A stretch of DNA of 64,000 nt from Mytilus trossulus (GCF_036588685.1 NC_086374.1:33906886-33970885); one strand, 5' to 3'; positions 15,201 through 26,499 are shown, counted from the first letter of the stretch. Notes: a model not told the origin generated them from the letters alone. Program-made: numbers and translations.

Positions 15201-18200
15201 TGCTGAAGAAATTGTGGCAAGTAAAAACAAATCCTTGTTTTCAAAATTCCAATAGGGAACATACTTTATATAATTGTTTAAATAAACCAATTTTTCAAGA
15301 CGTTTCGGCCATTTGCCTTTTCCAGTTCTTTATTTTTCCTCTCAACTACATGGCTGACTTTACAAGATATTATAGCTAAATGTCCTTGAAAACGTCATGA
15401 CGTCATAATACTTTAACGTCACAATAACATGACGTCACAATACTTTTGCATGAATTTAAGTTAAATTTTATAAGTTTTGATCAATTAAAGTCATTCCTTT
15501 TTAATGTTAACTCCAAATGGTCTAATTGTATTAAGTTTTTGCATCCATTGTATATATATTTTGTAATTTGCGGATTTATCATAAATCATATATAAAAAAA
15601 TCCGACATTTTCATTGATATAATAAATTTATGCTACATCAATGCGTTAAAAGTATGCATTTAAAAAGTAAAATCACAAAACTACTGAACTCCAAGGAGAA
15701 TTCAAAAAGGAAAGTTCCTTATGAAAGGCAAAATCAAAAGCTCAAACACTTCAAACGAATGGATAACTACTGTGATATTTCTGACTTGGTACAGGCATTT
15801 TCTTATGTAGAAAATGGTGGACAAAACCAGCTTTTATATCTAGCTAAAACTCTCATTTGTATGACAGTCGCATCCAAAACCATTGAATGGACAAGATACG
15901 TGAACAAAACAAACAGACACAATAAGTAGAAAATGGCAAAAAAAGGGGTACAGCAGTCAACATTGTGTTATCATCTGAATCACTATCAATTGAACAAATG
16001 TAACAAAGAAGCACAAAAAGCATCCATCAAAGTTAACATCCTCATTTGCTGTTTTATTTTATAATTTATTTGTAAATCAACTCATACGGGATTGAAAGAT
16101 TTCAAGTACTGGCGTAGAATCCCGCGTTTAAAGTCACACAGGTGTATATAAAATAAATAATTTTGTCGTCCAAAGTATTACGGGATACATAAATGCAGAG
16201 TCATGTCAAACGGATTTCAAGAAAAAACAGACTTAACAGTAAAAGTAATAATAATAAAGACAAATAAACAATTGCATTTTTTTATTCAGACAAAACAAAA
16301 GAGGAATGTGTACTCACAATGTTGATGTCTATGTGGTCCTGGACGCCTTTGTCAACCACACCAACTGTCACTCCAGTACCATTTACACAAACTCTCCATG
16401 CTGGCAATACATTCATGTCATGTCCATTTGTCCTGTTCTAAAAGATATTGATAAAAATATTTAAGTAAGATAATTTTTGTAATCAAGACATTTTTAAACG
16501 TCAAATGCTAAAATAGAAATATATAAAACAGGTAACATGTCACAGTTTCATTAAAAGTAAAACCACTGGATTGTTAAGTTTGAGGACTGTTTGTGTTGCA
16601 TATACGTTAACATATTAAGGTAGATCTTAGGTAAATATTGCATGAGATAGAATTTTCTTAAACTTTGCCAAAATGTAGAGTTTACTATGCATTTTTCAAA
16701 AATATAATAAAAGTATGGGTCACCGCGCTATTTTTCAAGCTATAAGTCGTTGAAAACTGCCTAAATTTGGTTAAAAATTTTACGAAAAAACACATTTGTG
16801 TGCATAAAAATAAATCTATGAGATATAATTTTGAAATAAACTGTGAGAAGATAAGTTTTAAAATATGTTTTAAGGAAATGAAAAGAAAAAATGTCACCAA
16901 ATTTGTTTTATTGCTACAAGTAAAAATTAAAAATGTCCGTATTAGTCAAGTATATTTTACTAAAAGAGTTATCTCCCCTTAGGCTTACTTGAAAAAAACC
17001 ACAAAATGTGGTATTTGTTTAAATATTTTGAGTTCACCAAGGTGTCTTATATGAATCAACAGTCTAGCAAATAAATTGCAAATCTGTCTCCAAATTTTCA
17101 GATTTGGGCAAATAACTATATATTTTTTACTTGGATTGTACAATCCAAGATTTCGGTATACATGCATGAAGCAACCTTAAACTTTCAAGAAATACGACAT
17201 TTAGGAATTCAATGTCATCAAATTTTATTTTTATAGTTTTCGATATAAAAACCTTTAATTTCATCTTTGGAATGGTAAGAAATTCAAGTAGAATTATTCT
17301 TGTTAATAGCTAGATCAAAGATTAGAAACTTTTTATTAAAACTTATCAATTTGGAATAAGTTCAAGGTTGGCAATCTGCAATGCCAAAATATACAACTGT
17401 CAAATAGCTATTGTTTGATATGTTCACTTACAAGATACCACATTGCGTTCCATTCTGGATCTTCAATTCTTATAGGGCAATGGTCACATTCTGTAAACTA
17501 TTAAAGAAAATATTTTATCCATAGCGCGTATATTAGTTTTATGGTAATATATGGATAAGATATTAAAATGACCAGATGATATATACATGGTGTGCAATCT
17601 TTTTCTTAAAAAGACATTATTAATACTGTATAGCCTGCTGTTTGATATGAACCAAGGCTCCGTGTTGAAGACCGTACTTTCACCTATAATGGTTAACTTT
17701 ATTTTTGTTACTTAGATTGAGAGTTGTCTCATTGGTCCTCATACCACATCTTCTTTTACCTATTCAAGCGTTTTCCTTATATGAAATTGAATAAAACTAC
17801 TTTCTTGCAAAAAGACCGATTTCACGAAAGGTTTGAGTACTCCAAGTTCCTGTTTCCCGAGGAAAGCGTTTCTGTTAAATTGTTAATTTTGGCAAATTCA
17901 AATATTTTGACCTTTGTATTGAAAACTTAATCAACAAACAACAACTGAAAATATGATAATGCAAATTGATAAAATATCAAAATTCTTTGGTCTTCTTTAT
18001 CGTTATTTAAACTTCGTTCCTTTGACAAAGTGGCAATACCACTGGCACATCGCACGGCGCCCTTAACCAAACAGCAAACTTAGTAGTTGGTGAAAAATGC
18101 TTTTGCTTGTAGAGTAATGTCTTCTCTAGTCGGCTTTGTTTACGATTTGAGAACAGTGCTTGTTGCATGGTTTCAAGAAGATATCCTAGCTTGCAGATCA

Positions 18201-19410
18201 ACTCATTTTTGCCAATCGTAAAGATTAAAATTTGACAGAACAGCTGATCTCCAAGATATACCATCGTGTATATATAAATATACTTGTATACCATTTGTCT
18301 TTTATGCTTTTCTTGTTTATGGTTCAAAACATGTAGCATAAGGAGACTTTGTATTTCATTATTTTATGCGGTACATAATAATATTTCTTACCAACAGAAA
18401 ATTTGAGACCCTGAAAAAAATTTGAATGTATATTTATATCAAAACCATAATATCAGGCAGAAAAAAATGTTTTTGCATTGATGGAAGCATGAACAGAACA
18501 ATATACAAAAAAGTCTTAATTAGTAATTACCTCTCGAAAGTATTAAGATATGGCGTATAATTTGAAGGTCGAAAAATTCTGAAAAAAGCAATGATTCTAC
18601 TCGGGAATCAGTTTATCTCATTCGTTTGCAAAATTGAGTTTGAGATAATTTCATCGTATTTTTCTTCTTTAAAACATTTTTCTTGAATTATGCATCGATC
18701 TGAACATAAGGAGGCGACACCTTCAGTCACAATTGTCTTTTGTTTTTGGTTCGTTTAAGCCGTTGTGGTGTCTATATCCACACATATATCCCTCATACGA
18801 ATCTTATTTAGTGTGTTAAACATCATGACAAATTATTTAGAAGCACTTGACAGGTAAAAAGAATATATATGGTAAAATGATTGTAAGTATTCGATTATAG
18901 CGTATATGCTGACTTCACGAGCGTCTAATGCTTTAAATAATAAGCCTAGTATATCAATTTATTTCAAACCACGGCAATGCCGGCTTAGTCCCTCAAGTCA
19001 AAATGTCAGGACTTCTGATGTAAAATGAAATCTCATTTTAACGTCTATTTCTATAAAAAAAATATTATATGATGTTTAAAAATTTGAACCATAAAGGGTT
19101 TTATACCAGCAGACATACATTGCTGGAGAAAAATATTTGGTACATCTTTTTCGGAGTTTTTGGGTCAAAATGGTATTTTTCATTGAATAAGCCGTTTAAA
19201 CTGTTATAGATCGAGCGCCCCTAATGCATTCTGTCTAGACGGAATACCAGACGGACTAAATTATAAGTCATGTAGTTTTTTTCCGCTTTATACGATAAAC
19301 GGCTGGATTGATAACCATACATGTACTGACAAACATTTTTAAGTAACTTACCAAATCAAAGCAACTCCAATGAACTGTTTGTACTTCATCGTTGAAAGAA
19401 TGAACAGCAT
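155..19410 (-). CDS. Gene B: secreted kexin/PCSK-like pseudoprotease with TSP1 and WAP domains (partial at 3' end)
   Basis: Twenty exons join in phase on the minus strand to give at least 729 residues. Exons: 19352-19410, 18392-18410, 17432-17497, 16318-16437, 14820-14875, 12761-12805, 12310-12395, 11809-11981, 10469-10598, 9749-9852, 9286-9386, 8754-8866, 7709-7826, 6938-7218, 6009-6095, 4584-4760, 3765-3905, 3066-3101, 2312-2446, 155-295. All introns are GT-AG except one GC-AG after 12310. Order: signal peptide (1-26), S8 kexin-type domain (about 35-375), P-domain (about 405-520), TSP1, WAP, linker, WAP, WAP. Asp77 (VVDKG), His123 (HGTRVAG) and Asn223 (TTGNTGG) match the convertase active site, but the Ser position is Glu303 (NQNEAAVP). 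No prodomain is visible. The last exon ends in phase 1 at a good donor, so the gene continues off the left edge. Family and homology are from motif recognition; function as an active convertase is unlikely. Confidence 0.88.
810..1037 (+). repeat. Dispersed repeat family 2 (ACTGACAACGCCAT type)
   Basis: Runs from ACGAAAGATACCAAAGGAAC to GGCATCCGTCGTGTTGCTTA. Related copies at 3530-3735, 13950-14110, 37690-37790 and 41165-41395 (last two reversed). Confidence 0.75.
1038..1800 (-). pseudogene. Reverse transcriptase fragment of a dispersed retroelement
   Basis: Minus-strand frames read FLIDNIFDTFGGRVFQQ, NCAPLLADL, then a second frame with KTKLYDKRDDFSFPIVNFPF, YGVYISQLIRYSR and LVNRYGITVSQ. I recognise this as a widespread bivalve RT family; I am not sure which clade (possibly Penelope-like). 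Frameshifts and in-frame stops show it is dead. It lies in a gene B intron. Confidence 0.68.
2183..2295 (+). repeat. 355-bp family repeat, partial
   Basis: Contains CCAGACGCGCGTTTCGTCTA and CTCATCAGTGACGCTCGA. It abuts the donor side of gene B WAP exon 2. Confidence 0.75.
2312..2446 (-). CDS. Gene B, WAP domain exon 2
   Basis: A 135-nt 1-1 exon with all eight WAP cysteines (ECPLHLTRRCVEQC...[17 protein letters not shown]). The donor is GTAAGTAATG. If not spliced, translation would stop 3 codons later, so an intron-retained end is possible. A dispersed repeat (2183-2295) abuts its 3' side. Confidence 0.85.
3066..3101 (-). CDS. Gene B, 12-codon linker exon
   Basis: A 36-nt 1-1 exon between two WAP exons (TTTCACAG acceptor, GTTAGTAA donor). 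It codes YRTPVNVPLVTG, similar in ending (LxTG) to the gene C linker at 55657-55695. Confidence 0.6.
3530..3735 (+). repeat. Dispersed repeat family 2
   Basis: Parallel to 810-1037 (AAATAAACTGACAACGCTAT ... GGCACCCGTCGTGTT). Ends about 30 bp from gene B WAP exon 1. Confidence 0.72.
3765..3905 (-). CDS. Gene B, WAP domain exon 1
   Basis: A 141-nt 1-1 exon with the eight-Cys WAP (four-disulphide core) pattern: CP...RCIEQC...EC...AKCCFNGCGHTC. Acceptor CCTCTTCAG, donor GTAAGTACC. WAP domains are often serine-protease inhibitors or antimicrobial. Confidence 0.88.
4584..4760 (-). CDS. Gene B, thrombospondin type-1 (TSP1) exon
   Basis: A symmetrical 1-1 exon of 59 codons. WGGWLPWSQCTGVCGQGTK is a standard TSP1 opening (WxxWxxC and CxxxCGxG), followed by four further Cys and a CLLPQC close. 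Acceptor TTTTATAG, donor GTAGGAAAG. TSP1 repeats bind matrix and glycosaminoglycans in many extracellular proteins. Confidence 0.88.
6009..7826 (-). CDS. Gene B, end of catalytic domain and P-domain exons
   Basis: Exon 7709-7826 holds the SDFGFGLLDIG motif that closes convertase catalytic domains. Exon 6938-7218 codes the P-domain (beta-sandwich) with the hallmark WDLVSPYGTKSTVLPGRG and WGENPNGYWKIE. Exon 6009-6095 completes it (VESVNISIHGYEC) and adds a linker ending DECLPAAEQG. The P-domain normally stabilises the catalytic domain and is retained intact here. Gene C has a paralogous version of the last exon at 58399-58488. Confidence 0.88.
8754..17497 (-). CDS. Gene B, subtilisin/kexin-like domain exons (Ser replaced by Glu)
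   Basis: Ten exons between 17497 and 8754 code residues 27 to about 357. The domain opens with a convertase-like DPEWNAMWYL, then Asp77 in GVTVGVVDKG, His123 in LKHGTRVAGIIAA, Asn223 in YVSTTGNTGG, and a C-terminal ITTD...PMVSGAVALALSA followed by SLTYRDIMHLLVQTS, all in family order and spacing. The GTSASAP box is replaced by QNEAAVP, so the nucleophile position is Glu303. Acidic residues that shape the basic-residue pockets of convertases are also mostly lost: the residue after the catalytic Asp is Lys78, the one three before His is Thr120, and the PEDD segment reads NFHT. Intron 7 (after 12310) starts with GC. Confidence 0.88.
13480..13670 (-). repeat. 355-bp family repeat, diverged
   Basis: The reverse strand shows the degraded core (GCATCACTGAAGAGACATGT on plus). 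In the intron between gene B exons 14820 and 12805. Confidence 0.5.
13950..14110 (+). repeat. Dispersed repeat family 2, partial
   Basis: ACAATACACAACATAGGAAT ... CCTGCTCCATTATTGGCACC matches the second half of 810-1037. Confidence 0.65.
15640..15935 (+). repeat. Dispersed repeat family 4 (TCTTATGTAGAAAATGGTGG type)
   Basis: Contains AACTCCAAGGAGAATTCAAA, CAAACGAATGGATAACTACT and TTTTCTTATGTAGAAAATGG. Related: 28290-28610 (plus), 6410-6540 and 47045-47240 (reversed). The open frame across it is not a gene. Confidence 0.65.
17640..17762 (+). repeat. Dispersed repeat family 3, partial
   Basis: AAGGCTCCGTGTTGAAGACC and GAGTTGTCTCATTGGTCCTC. In a gene B intron. Similar short pieces lie at 8510-8600 and 10255-10375. 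Confidence 0.65.
18392..19410 (-). CDS. Gene B, signal-peptide exons
   Basis: Exon 19352-19410 opens with ATG right after the acceptor (TTGTTTATAG) and ends in GTAAGTTACT. The next exon is only 19 nt (18392-18410). Together they code 26 residues with a second Met at position 8 (MKYKQFIGVALIW), a hydrophobic run typical of a signal peptide. Either Met could be used. The 940-nt and 894-nt introns on either side show no prodomain exon. Confidence 0.68.
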
Positions 19411-19724
19411 CTATAAACAAATAGGCGTTTATGTTTGACAATATATTGATAAAGTTATTGGGTGTAAAGTCATATTTAAAAAAATACTGGAAAAAACACA
19501 AGAGTTAATTTTATTAGGACTTATACGATGTAGATGAAGAAATAGATGAAACGTCAAAAAAAATCAGCACAAATACTCAATTGACTATTATGCAGTCAGA
19601 GTTCTTTGTATTGAAATGTTAGATGTAAAATTGTATCAAGTAAGATAATCAATTATGGAAAAATCCATTTGATTAGTAGTTTGTCTACAAACATTTCTTT
19701 TCAACTTTTCTCACCTGAGCGTTA

Positions 19725-20040
19725 ATGGTTAATTTTGTGGACGTAAATCACGTCTGGCGGATACATTTTAAAACCTGATACCTTTTGAAAGCTATTTTTC
19801 GTGCGTTTCTCTGTACTGTATTTTCTCCTATTTATTTGTATTGAAGTTCTGTCATGTAATGTTGCCATTATAGCGGGAGGTTCGGCATTAACCAAAAGCT
19901 AGTGTTTCTGTTGTGTTGGAGTTCTCTTTTATTTGATGTGTTTCCCACAGTTTGAGTTTGTTACCCGGTTTTGTTTTTTTTCTAAATCGATTGATAAATT
20001 TCAAACAGTGGTATACTACTCTTGCCTTTACTTACGAAGA
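19725..20040 (+). repeat. Dispersed repeat family 5
   Basis: GTTTCTGTTGTGTTGGAGTT, GAGTTTGTTACCCGGTTTTG, GTGGTATACTACTCTTGCCT. A reversed copy begins 220 bp further (20260-20560). Confidence 0.6.
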
Positions 20041-20259
20041 AATCGCAAAGATTTGGCCTCTGTGGAGGTTAAGTATTACGGAAAAATAAATGTTTACAGA
20101 AAACACTTTGCCTTCTTGTGCATACTTACGATCTTTGGAGGTTCTGCCGGTTGGTGGATTTTATGACTAGAAATTACATATAAACTTTCGAAATTTAAAG
20201 AAAATGCATTATTCTGTCTCCCAGAATTCAACTTAATTCATAAATAGTTTGAGAAAAAA

Positions 20260-20560
20260 AAGTTCTGGTTACAAACTAAAACTGACGGAAACACATAAAA
20301 TATAAAAGGAGAACATCGACACAACAGAAACACAACATTAAAATATAACACACACAGAAACGAATTATAATATATAACAAAGGCCATTTTTTTTACTTGG
20401 TACAGAACATTTTTAGAAAAAATGGTGGTAATCGTTTAATTACCGAAAATAAACCTCTGAGGTACGCGCCAAAATTCACATCCTTTGCTGTGCATCGGAA
20501 CCATACTTAATATCAAAGTTATTCTCAAACTATGAAAACTAACCTCAGAGTTCACTTTAC
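20260..20560 (-). repeat. Dispersed repeat family 5, reversed
   Basis: Plus text GTTACAAACTAAAACTGACG and CATCGACACAACAGAAACAC is the reverse of 19890-19960. Confidence 0.55.
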
Positions 20561-21419
20561 CAGAAAATTCCATGAAAACGCTTTTTGACAAACGATAACA
20601 AAGTTTTACCACCAGTTTTTACCATATGTAATAACATTATGAAAAGAAAAGGAGGGATTGGGGTGCAAAATCTTTAACACTACATGTATAAAGCCAGATG
20701 ATTCCGAATATCTAACAAAATTTACGAAACAAGAGGAGCGAACATCCATAAATTCGTTATTTTGAATTATAAGATTTCGACTCACTCTTATATGTTTACT
20801 TTGTAAATCTTGAAAATTGACCCTTCGCGAATTCTTGACTTTAAAATTTCGACTCCTTGCAAAACTCAAATATTCGACTTCATGTGAGATATTTCTCATC
20901 TTGAAGAAATTGTTTAAAGAGGATAGTCAAAATCAATTTTGTAACAGTAAACTACATGCAATGAAATATACTTTTGAAACAAAAGTGTATTACAATATTT
21001 ATCGATTCCAGAATTGTTGAATAGAAATATATTATATGTTAAAATTGATGATATTCCAGTTCATAATAGAACCAATCATTCTTTGAATGTGGTTATGAGT
21101 AAAATTAAATGTCAGATTCAATTTTAGTGTAGCATTGAAGGGTACAATGTTCATTATACTATCAAAGTGATGTAAGTTATATCAAACTACAAATTAAATT
21201 GAGAATGGAAATGGGTAATGTGTCAAGACACAACAATCCGACCGTAGAAAAAAACAACAGCAGCAGGTCACCAACAGGTCTTCAATGTAGCGAGAAATTC
21301 CAGCACCCGGACGCGTCCTTTAGTTGGCCCCTAAACAAATATATACTAGTCCAGTGATAATGAACGCCATAATAATCTCCCAATTGTACACAAGAAACTA
21401 AAATTAAAATAATACAAGA

Positions 21420-22060
21420 CTAACAAAAACAAGAGGCTCCTGACTTGGGACAGGCACAAAAATGCGGCGGGGTTAAACATGTTTGTGATATCTGAACCCT
21501 CCCCTTATTCCTCTAGCCAATATAGAAAAGTAAACGCACAACAATACGCACATTAAAATTCAGTTCAAGAGAAGTCCGAGTCTGATGTCAGAAGATGTAA
21601 CCAAAGAAAATAAACAAAATGACAATAATACATAAATAACAACAGACTACTAGCAGTTAACTGACATGCCAGCTCCAGACTTCAATTAAACTGACTGAAA
21701 GATTATGATTTCATCATATGAACATCAGACACAATCTTTCCCGTTAGGGGTTCAGTATCATACCATCATAACATATATGAGAAGAACATAACCCGTGCCA
21801 TGCCAACAACTGGTTTTTGAATAAATGTATTTAGTTCTGACGCAAAGACCCTATTAGTGAATCAATATTAACGCCAAAATACGCAATCTTTAAGGACCTG
21901 ACAACAGTATCGTAACTATATCCCTTCTTAATAAGTTTATTCAAAAGTTTGGTTAGTTTTTGAGGTGAATACTGACACCCTTGTGTTTTATAAGGAATAT
22001 TTCCATAAAAAATTGGATGTGAAATACCTGTATATTAAAGATAATTCTAATTTGACGACG
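21420..22060 (-). repeat. Dispersed element, inverted relative to 40.26-40.57 kb
   Basis: The segment ACCTGACAACAGTATCGTAA ... and its flanks recur as the reverse complement at 40260-40570. On the minus strand a decayed frame (GYSYDTVVRSLKIAYFG) is visible, so it may derive from a coding retroelement. Confidence 0.6.
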
Positions 22061-22628
22061 TATTATCGTCAACCAGTATAATCACAATAAATCTACCTTT
22101 AGCGCAAACGCAGTAATACACAAAAACGGCTGTTCCGCGTAACGACCAACTCATTTATACTGCCAAATATTTTCAATTCTGGACATTAAAATCCCCAAGT
22201 TACGAAGTCCGAGATTTAGAAACAGTATATTTATCTCTATTCTACAGCAAAATGAACAAATCAGTCCATTTCAATTTATTTTTCATGGTAAAATTTAATG
22301 AAACAAAAATTCCTAGAAATGATGTTATGGTCTTGCATGGCAACGAAACAATGTGACGTCACAAGTATGTTTCCGTAAATAAAAAATCAAATGAAAATAC
22401 CGGGCGTTTCAATGCTTCTTGTACGTCTCAGCACCAATAAAAACTTCATTGGAAGAAAATATATAAGTAGAAAATGCGAGTAAAAAAATAATCATTGAAT
22501 ACTATACAATATTACTAATATTACCAAAATTGGATAAAACGGAACAGCAAAAACAGTATCGTATGTATACAGCTTTCATTGTTAACATTATTACCGATTT
22601 TGTCCTATTAGAATCGCAATCTATGATG

Positions 22629-22763
22629 GCAGCCGTAGATTTGTTTTCATCTAACCATGGGTTGGGCATTAATTTCGTATTTTAACCCTCGCTAACGCTC
22701 ACGGTCAAATAATCTAATACAAATGCCCAATCTATTGTTAAATGAAAACAAATATACGGCTGT
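22629..22763. repeat. Foldback element (arms about 55 bp)
   Basis: CAGCCGTAGATTTGTTTTCA ... TTGGGCATT on the left matches the reverse complement of AATGCCCAATCTATTG ... AAACAAATATACGGCTG on the right, with several mismatches. Lies just upstream (in the gene B intron) of the probable first exon. Confidence 0.62.
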
Positions 22764-22986
22764 AATGAATTATTTCTTAATCATACTAATAAGATGTTCA
22801 TCTAATACAACGGAAAGAAACGACTCTTTGGCATATCTTTGACAAAATACAGCAAATACACGAATTCTGCAGATTAGAATGGTAAATGATAATTTTAACA
22901 CAAAAAAATGTTGTTGACAACAATTGACAATCAGTCATATTTAAAAAAAAAAAAGAACTCAATAAGTCAATGATTAACGTACTTAC

Positions 22987-23075
22987 TTGTCAGAAGACAC
23001 TATGAGCATAAATTTGTGTTACTTACTTTATATCAGTCTGTTTAAGTGTTCGGAGAAACATAGCTTTGTAAATTC
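22987..23075 (-). promoter_or_regulatory. Probable non-coding first exon and promoter region of gene B
   Basis: On the minus strand this segment ends in a strong donor (CTGACAA|GTAAGTACGTT). It is clearly similar to the segment at 39930-40010 upstream of gene A, including about 25 bases of intron after the donor. Such conservation around a donor fits duplicated 5' UTR exons of two paralogues. A second possible donor (GTAAGTAAC) lies at 23022-23026. The 5' limit and the transcription start are not determined; no clear TATA box was seen. Confidence 0.5.
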
Positions 23076-23302
23076 TTAAAACTAAGTATGTAAGTTGTCA
23101 AGTTTTCTTTAGAGAACTCGATATCTTTGCATATTGTTTTCCAATTATCATAACTTTAGAATATATGTGTATTTTTCGGATCATGGACAGCTTTGACAAA
23201 TCATACAAATTATAGAATAAAACCTAGTTTTTAATGTGCCAAAAATAAGTGAAATTTAGTTTTTTTGTTACTAGTTTTGGGAAAAAGATTTAATTTAAAA
23301 TG

Positions 23303-23331
<29 letters not shown>
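23303..23331 (+). repeat. Poly-T tract (29 nt)
   Basis: Uninterrupted T run about 230 bp upstream of the probable gene B first exon; another T run (about 24) lies at 39550-39573 and a C run (13) at 37895-37907. Confidence 0.9.
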
Positions 23332-23333
<2 letters not shown>

Positions 23334-26300
23334 CTCAAACCCTCTTAGTAACATATAGTATATATCAGCGAAACATCAAAATTATACGCATCAATAATTA
23401 TTGAAAACAATATTGTGGAACCTGCGCAAAATATTTTTACACTTTGCCGCCCTTAACAGACAAGATTCTTGTATTGTCATTTTTTTTATATATTTCTACA
23501 CGTCGATATGTACTTTGAATTTGAAGTAAATATTTTCAAAAGTATCTGTATCAATACTTTTCATGGAAAAAATACACCAAAAAAACATGTTCTTCTCTTA
23601 CTTTGAAGTTATCATTGGTATTCTGTTTCTTTTTAAAATGATAAACGCTCTATATGAGCCCACGTGTACGGTATTTTTTTGCATCTATGCATTCCTCCTA
23701 ATGAAAGTAACCTGATAAATTTCGTAACCACGAAGTAGTTAATAACCAAATAACCAAATAACAACTACAATAATATATTTCTCATTTTGCATACATTGAA
23801 AGCAGCAGCGTTTATAATACGAATTCGAATGTGAGTACCAAAAAAAAAGAAAAGATTGCAAATATGATGAAGAAATCTTTTTAACCTATAGGAATCATAT
23901 CTTGTATCTTATAAAAGTCTTTTATATTATAAAAGAAAATCACGACATTTTACAGCGGTAGCATTTAAAAGATATATATTATTGTTTTCGAATGATATTT
24001 TATAAACCAAAATGTTAAAAGAAATTGATTTAATTCAAAAACAACATAAATGCTGACTATATCTGCCATATTGTTTAATAATATTCAACTAAAAGAAAAC
24101 ATGTTATGAATACAATATTATGCACCTAACATATAATATGAATTACATATGTATGTTCAGGATATTTCATCATCCCCCTATTGTTCATTTAACAAGAACT
24201 AAGAGGGAAGGGTTTTAACTGATGATCACTTTATCCTTAAGAATAAAGGAAGTAAGTAGGAGAAAACCTTTCCGTCTTATCACATATGCTCTTGTTTGAA
24301 GTAGACACACTTTAGAAAAACTATTTCCCAGTTCAAATTAGTGTCAAAATGTCAATGGAGGTTGACGGAACATGACTAAAATTGGTTTTCTTTAAAGTGT
24401 TACTTAAAATTTTATGTCATAAATGACATCATATTTGCAAATAATCAACTGAAATCGTTGATTTAATTATACAGCGTCTACCAATACTCGATCCTGTAAT
24501 ACTTCGAGATATTAATTGTAGTTACACATCCCAATTGTAAAAGGAACTAATCAAAATAAATGATTATTCGGCTCAAACCAAACATATTTTTTTATTCGTT
24601 AAAAAAACTGATGAGAAATTTAAAATATTTTTCATTTATTTATATTAATGATATTAAAAGAGATGAACTTTTATGTAGGAGGGCATACACATTTTGATAT
24701 TGTTTTACGACGTCGTAGTTATCAAAATTATCATGGCCTTTTCTTTGTAAATTGTCTTAAATAGTCTGAAAATTGTCATTTATTTACAGTTATCCATATA
24801 GTTCCTTAGTGTCTTATATAAAAGTTTTCAATTCCGTTCGTTGCAAGTTTTTATATTACTTCCATTTTCTTAATTGAATGATTTTAAGAGCATATAACTC
24901 TCTTAACATCTAAGTATCTATCTAGGTATACATTTGTTTATTTTAGTTTGTAGACAGATATAATACTGTTCCATTTCTTTCACCAAACGGGAATTAATTG
25001 AAGGCAACCTTTAGACAACTTACGTCCAAAAATCAAACGGAGTTTTTCATGAATACTAAAGTAGATTTACTTGATGTATAGTCAGATATCAGTATCCATT
25101 TTTTGTTTGTTTGTGTAACATTTTTCCTCAGGGTTTAAAAGTACATTTATTCGATGCAGTACTCTATTTGATATTACAGAGGTATTATTATGAGGCCATT
25201 AAAAATGTATACAAATGTATACCACACCTATTTTAAAAAACACAATTCTGCAACATGAAGTTTTTCAACTCAGGTGTTGAGTTGCAATGTTTCAGTTGTG
25301 AATTTTATTACATCAGTGCATCTCAAGTGACATACACAAGAACACTATAGTGTCGTGATTGTATTATCCATATACTTGTTCCTTTCTAATAAAGTATTGA
25401 CAGTCACACGTTTTACCTGTACATTGTATAAGAATAACTTAGAACTGCGTTTTATATAAAATGAATAATGGTAAGAATTACAGTGCAATGAAATTTCTAA
25501 CAAATGCAATATTTATATCGAGACACAAGTCTAAAATAATATCCAGAACACCTCATAGCACACCCTACTTTTGATGGATATTCCTTTCATTTATGGTCCT
25601 CTATTGATAAAAGCGAAACAAGCGAACAAAAGAAAAGATTGTTCATGGAATTAATTTATCGTTACAGTTACGTTTGCAGCTAGTCAATTCGTAGACGCTT
25701 TATCACATTTAAGCAATTTAGGACATACTAAGTATTCTTACCAATAAAATGTAATGAACTCTTTCCGTTTAAATTAAATTAAAATAAAAACAGGATATTG
25801 GGTCACAAAGTGTACGATGAAGTGCATATGAAATCACCGAAAACCCGAGTGTCTCCATTTATAAACAGTGTCCATGAATTTCTATAGCTAACCTGGGGGT
25901 TAAATTTTCCAACTTTTATTAATCATTGACAAAAATAAATAAAAAAAGATACATTCCTTATCATTTATTTATTAACTAAATAGCAGATACTCCATTCAAC
26001 AATTAGAAATACTGATTTATTTCAATTAGGTATAAGTAGAAAAACATACCACGGCGTAACTTCTACATGTAAGTTGTATGGCAGATTGGGCATACAAGAC
26101 ATAATGCAATATTAGTGACGTATAGTGATATTCCTAATTTCTAACAATAATTACATACTGATACTTTAATGAGACTTCTGTTTACATAAACTTTAACATT
26201 TCTTACGTCAGATATCAAGAATAATCTTATAAGTGTTATGAAGTGTTCTAACTTCATATAATGCATTACGACAGGAAAATAATACTCCGAATACTTCAAA

Positions 26301-26499
26301 TATGTTTATTTATCAAGTGTTCCTACCAAATAGTAAGACCATTAAGACGAATACTTCAAGTTTTCTAAAAATCCATTTAAACTTTCTACACTACTCAAAT
26401 ATAGAGTAAAACTGTTTGTTCTAGGTAATAGGCATGTTCTTGTCCAAGGCAGAAAACCCTAGCCGTATTTGGCACAACCTTTTCCAACTTTTGATCCTC

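Larger units (their letters stand above)
19411..22986. other. Probable gene B first intron
   Basis: Only repeats (families 5, 21.42-22.06 kb element, foldback at 22.63 kb). Open frames here are short and look accidental. Confidence 0.5.

Noticed and set aside
15630..15929. 99-codon plus-strand open frame
   Set aside because: Lies in dispersed repeat family 4; other copies do not keep the frame.
16680..17170. Overlapping open frames on both strands
   Set aside because: AT-rich intron; Lys/Phe-rich frames without domain or splice support, probably part of a dispersed repeat.
18007..18339. 110-codon minus-strand open frame
   Set aside because: No recognisable domain, lies in a gene B intron, and has no matching splice context. 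It is not a convertase prodomain.
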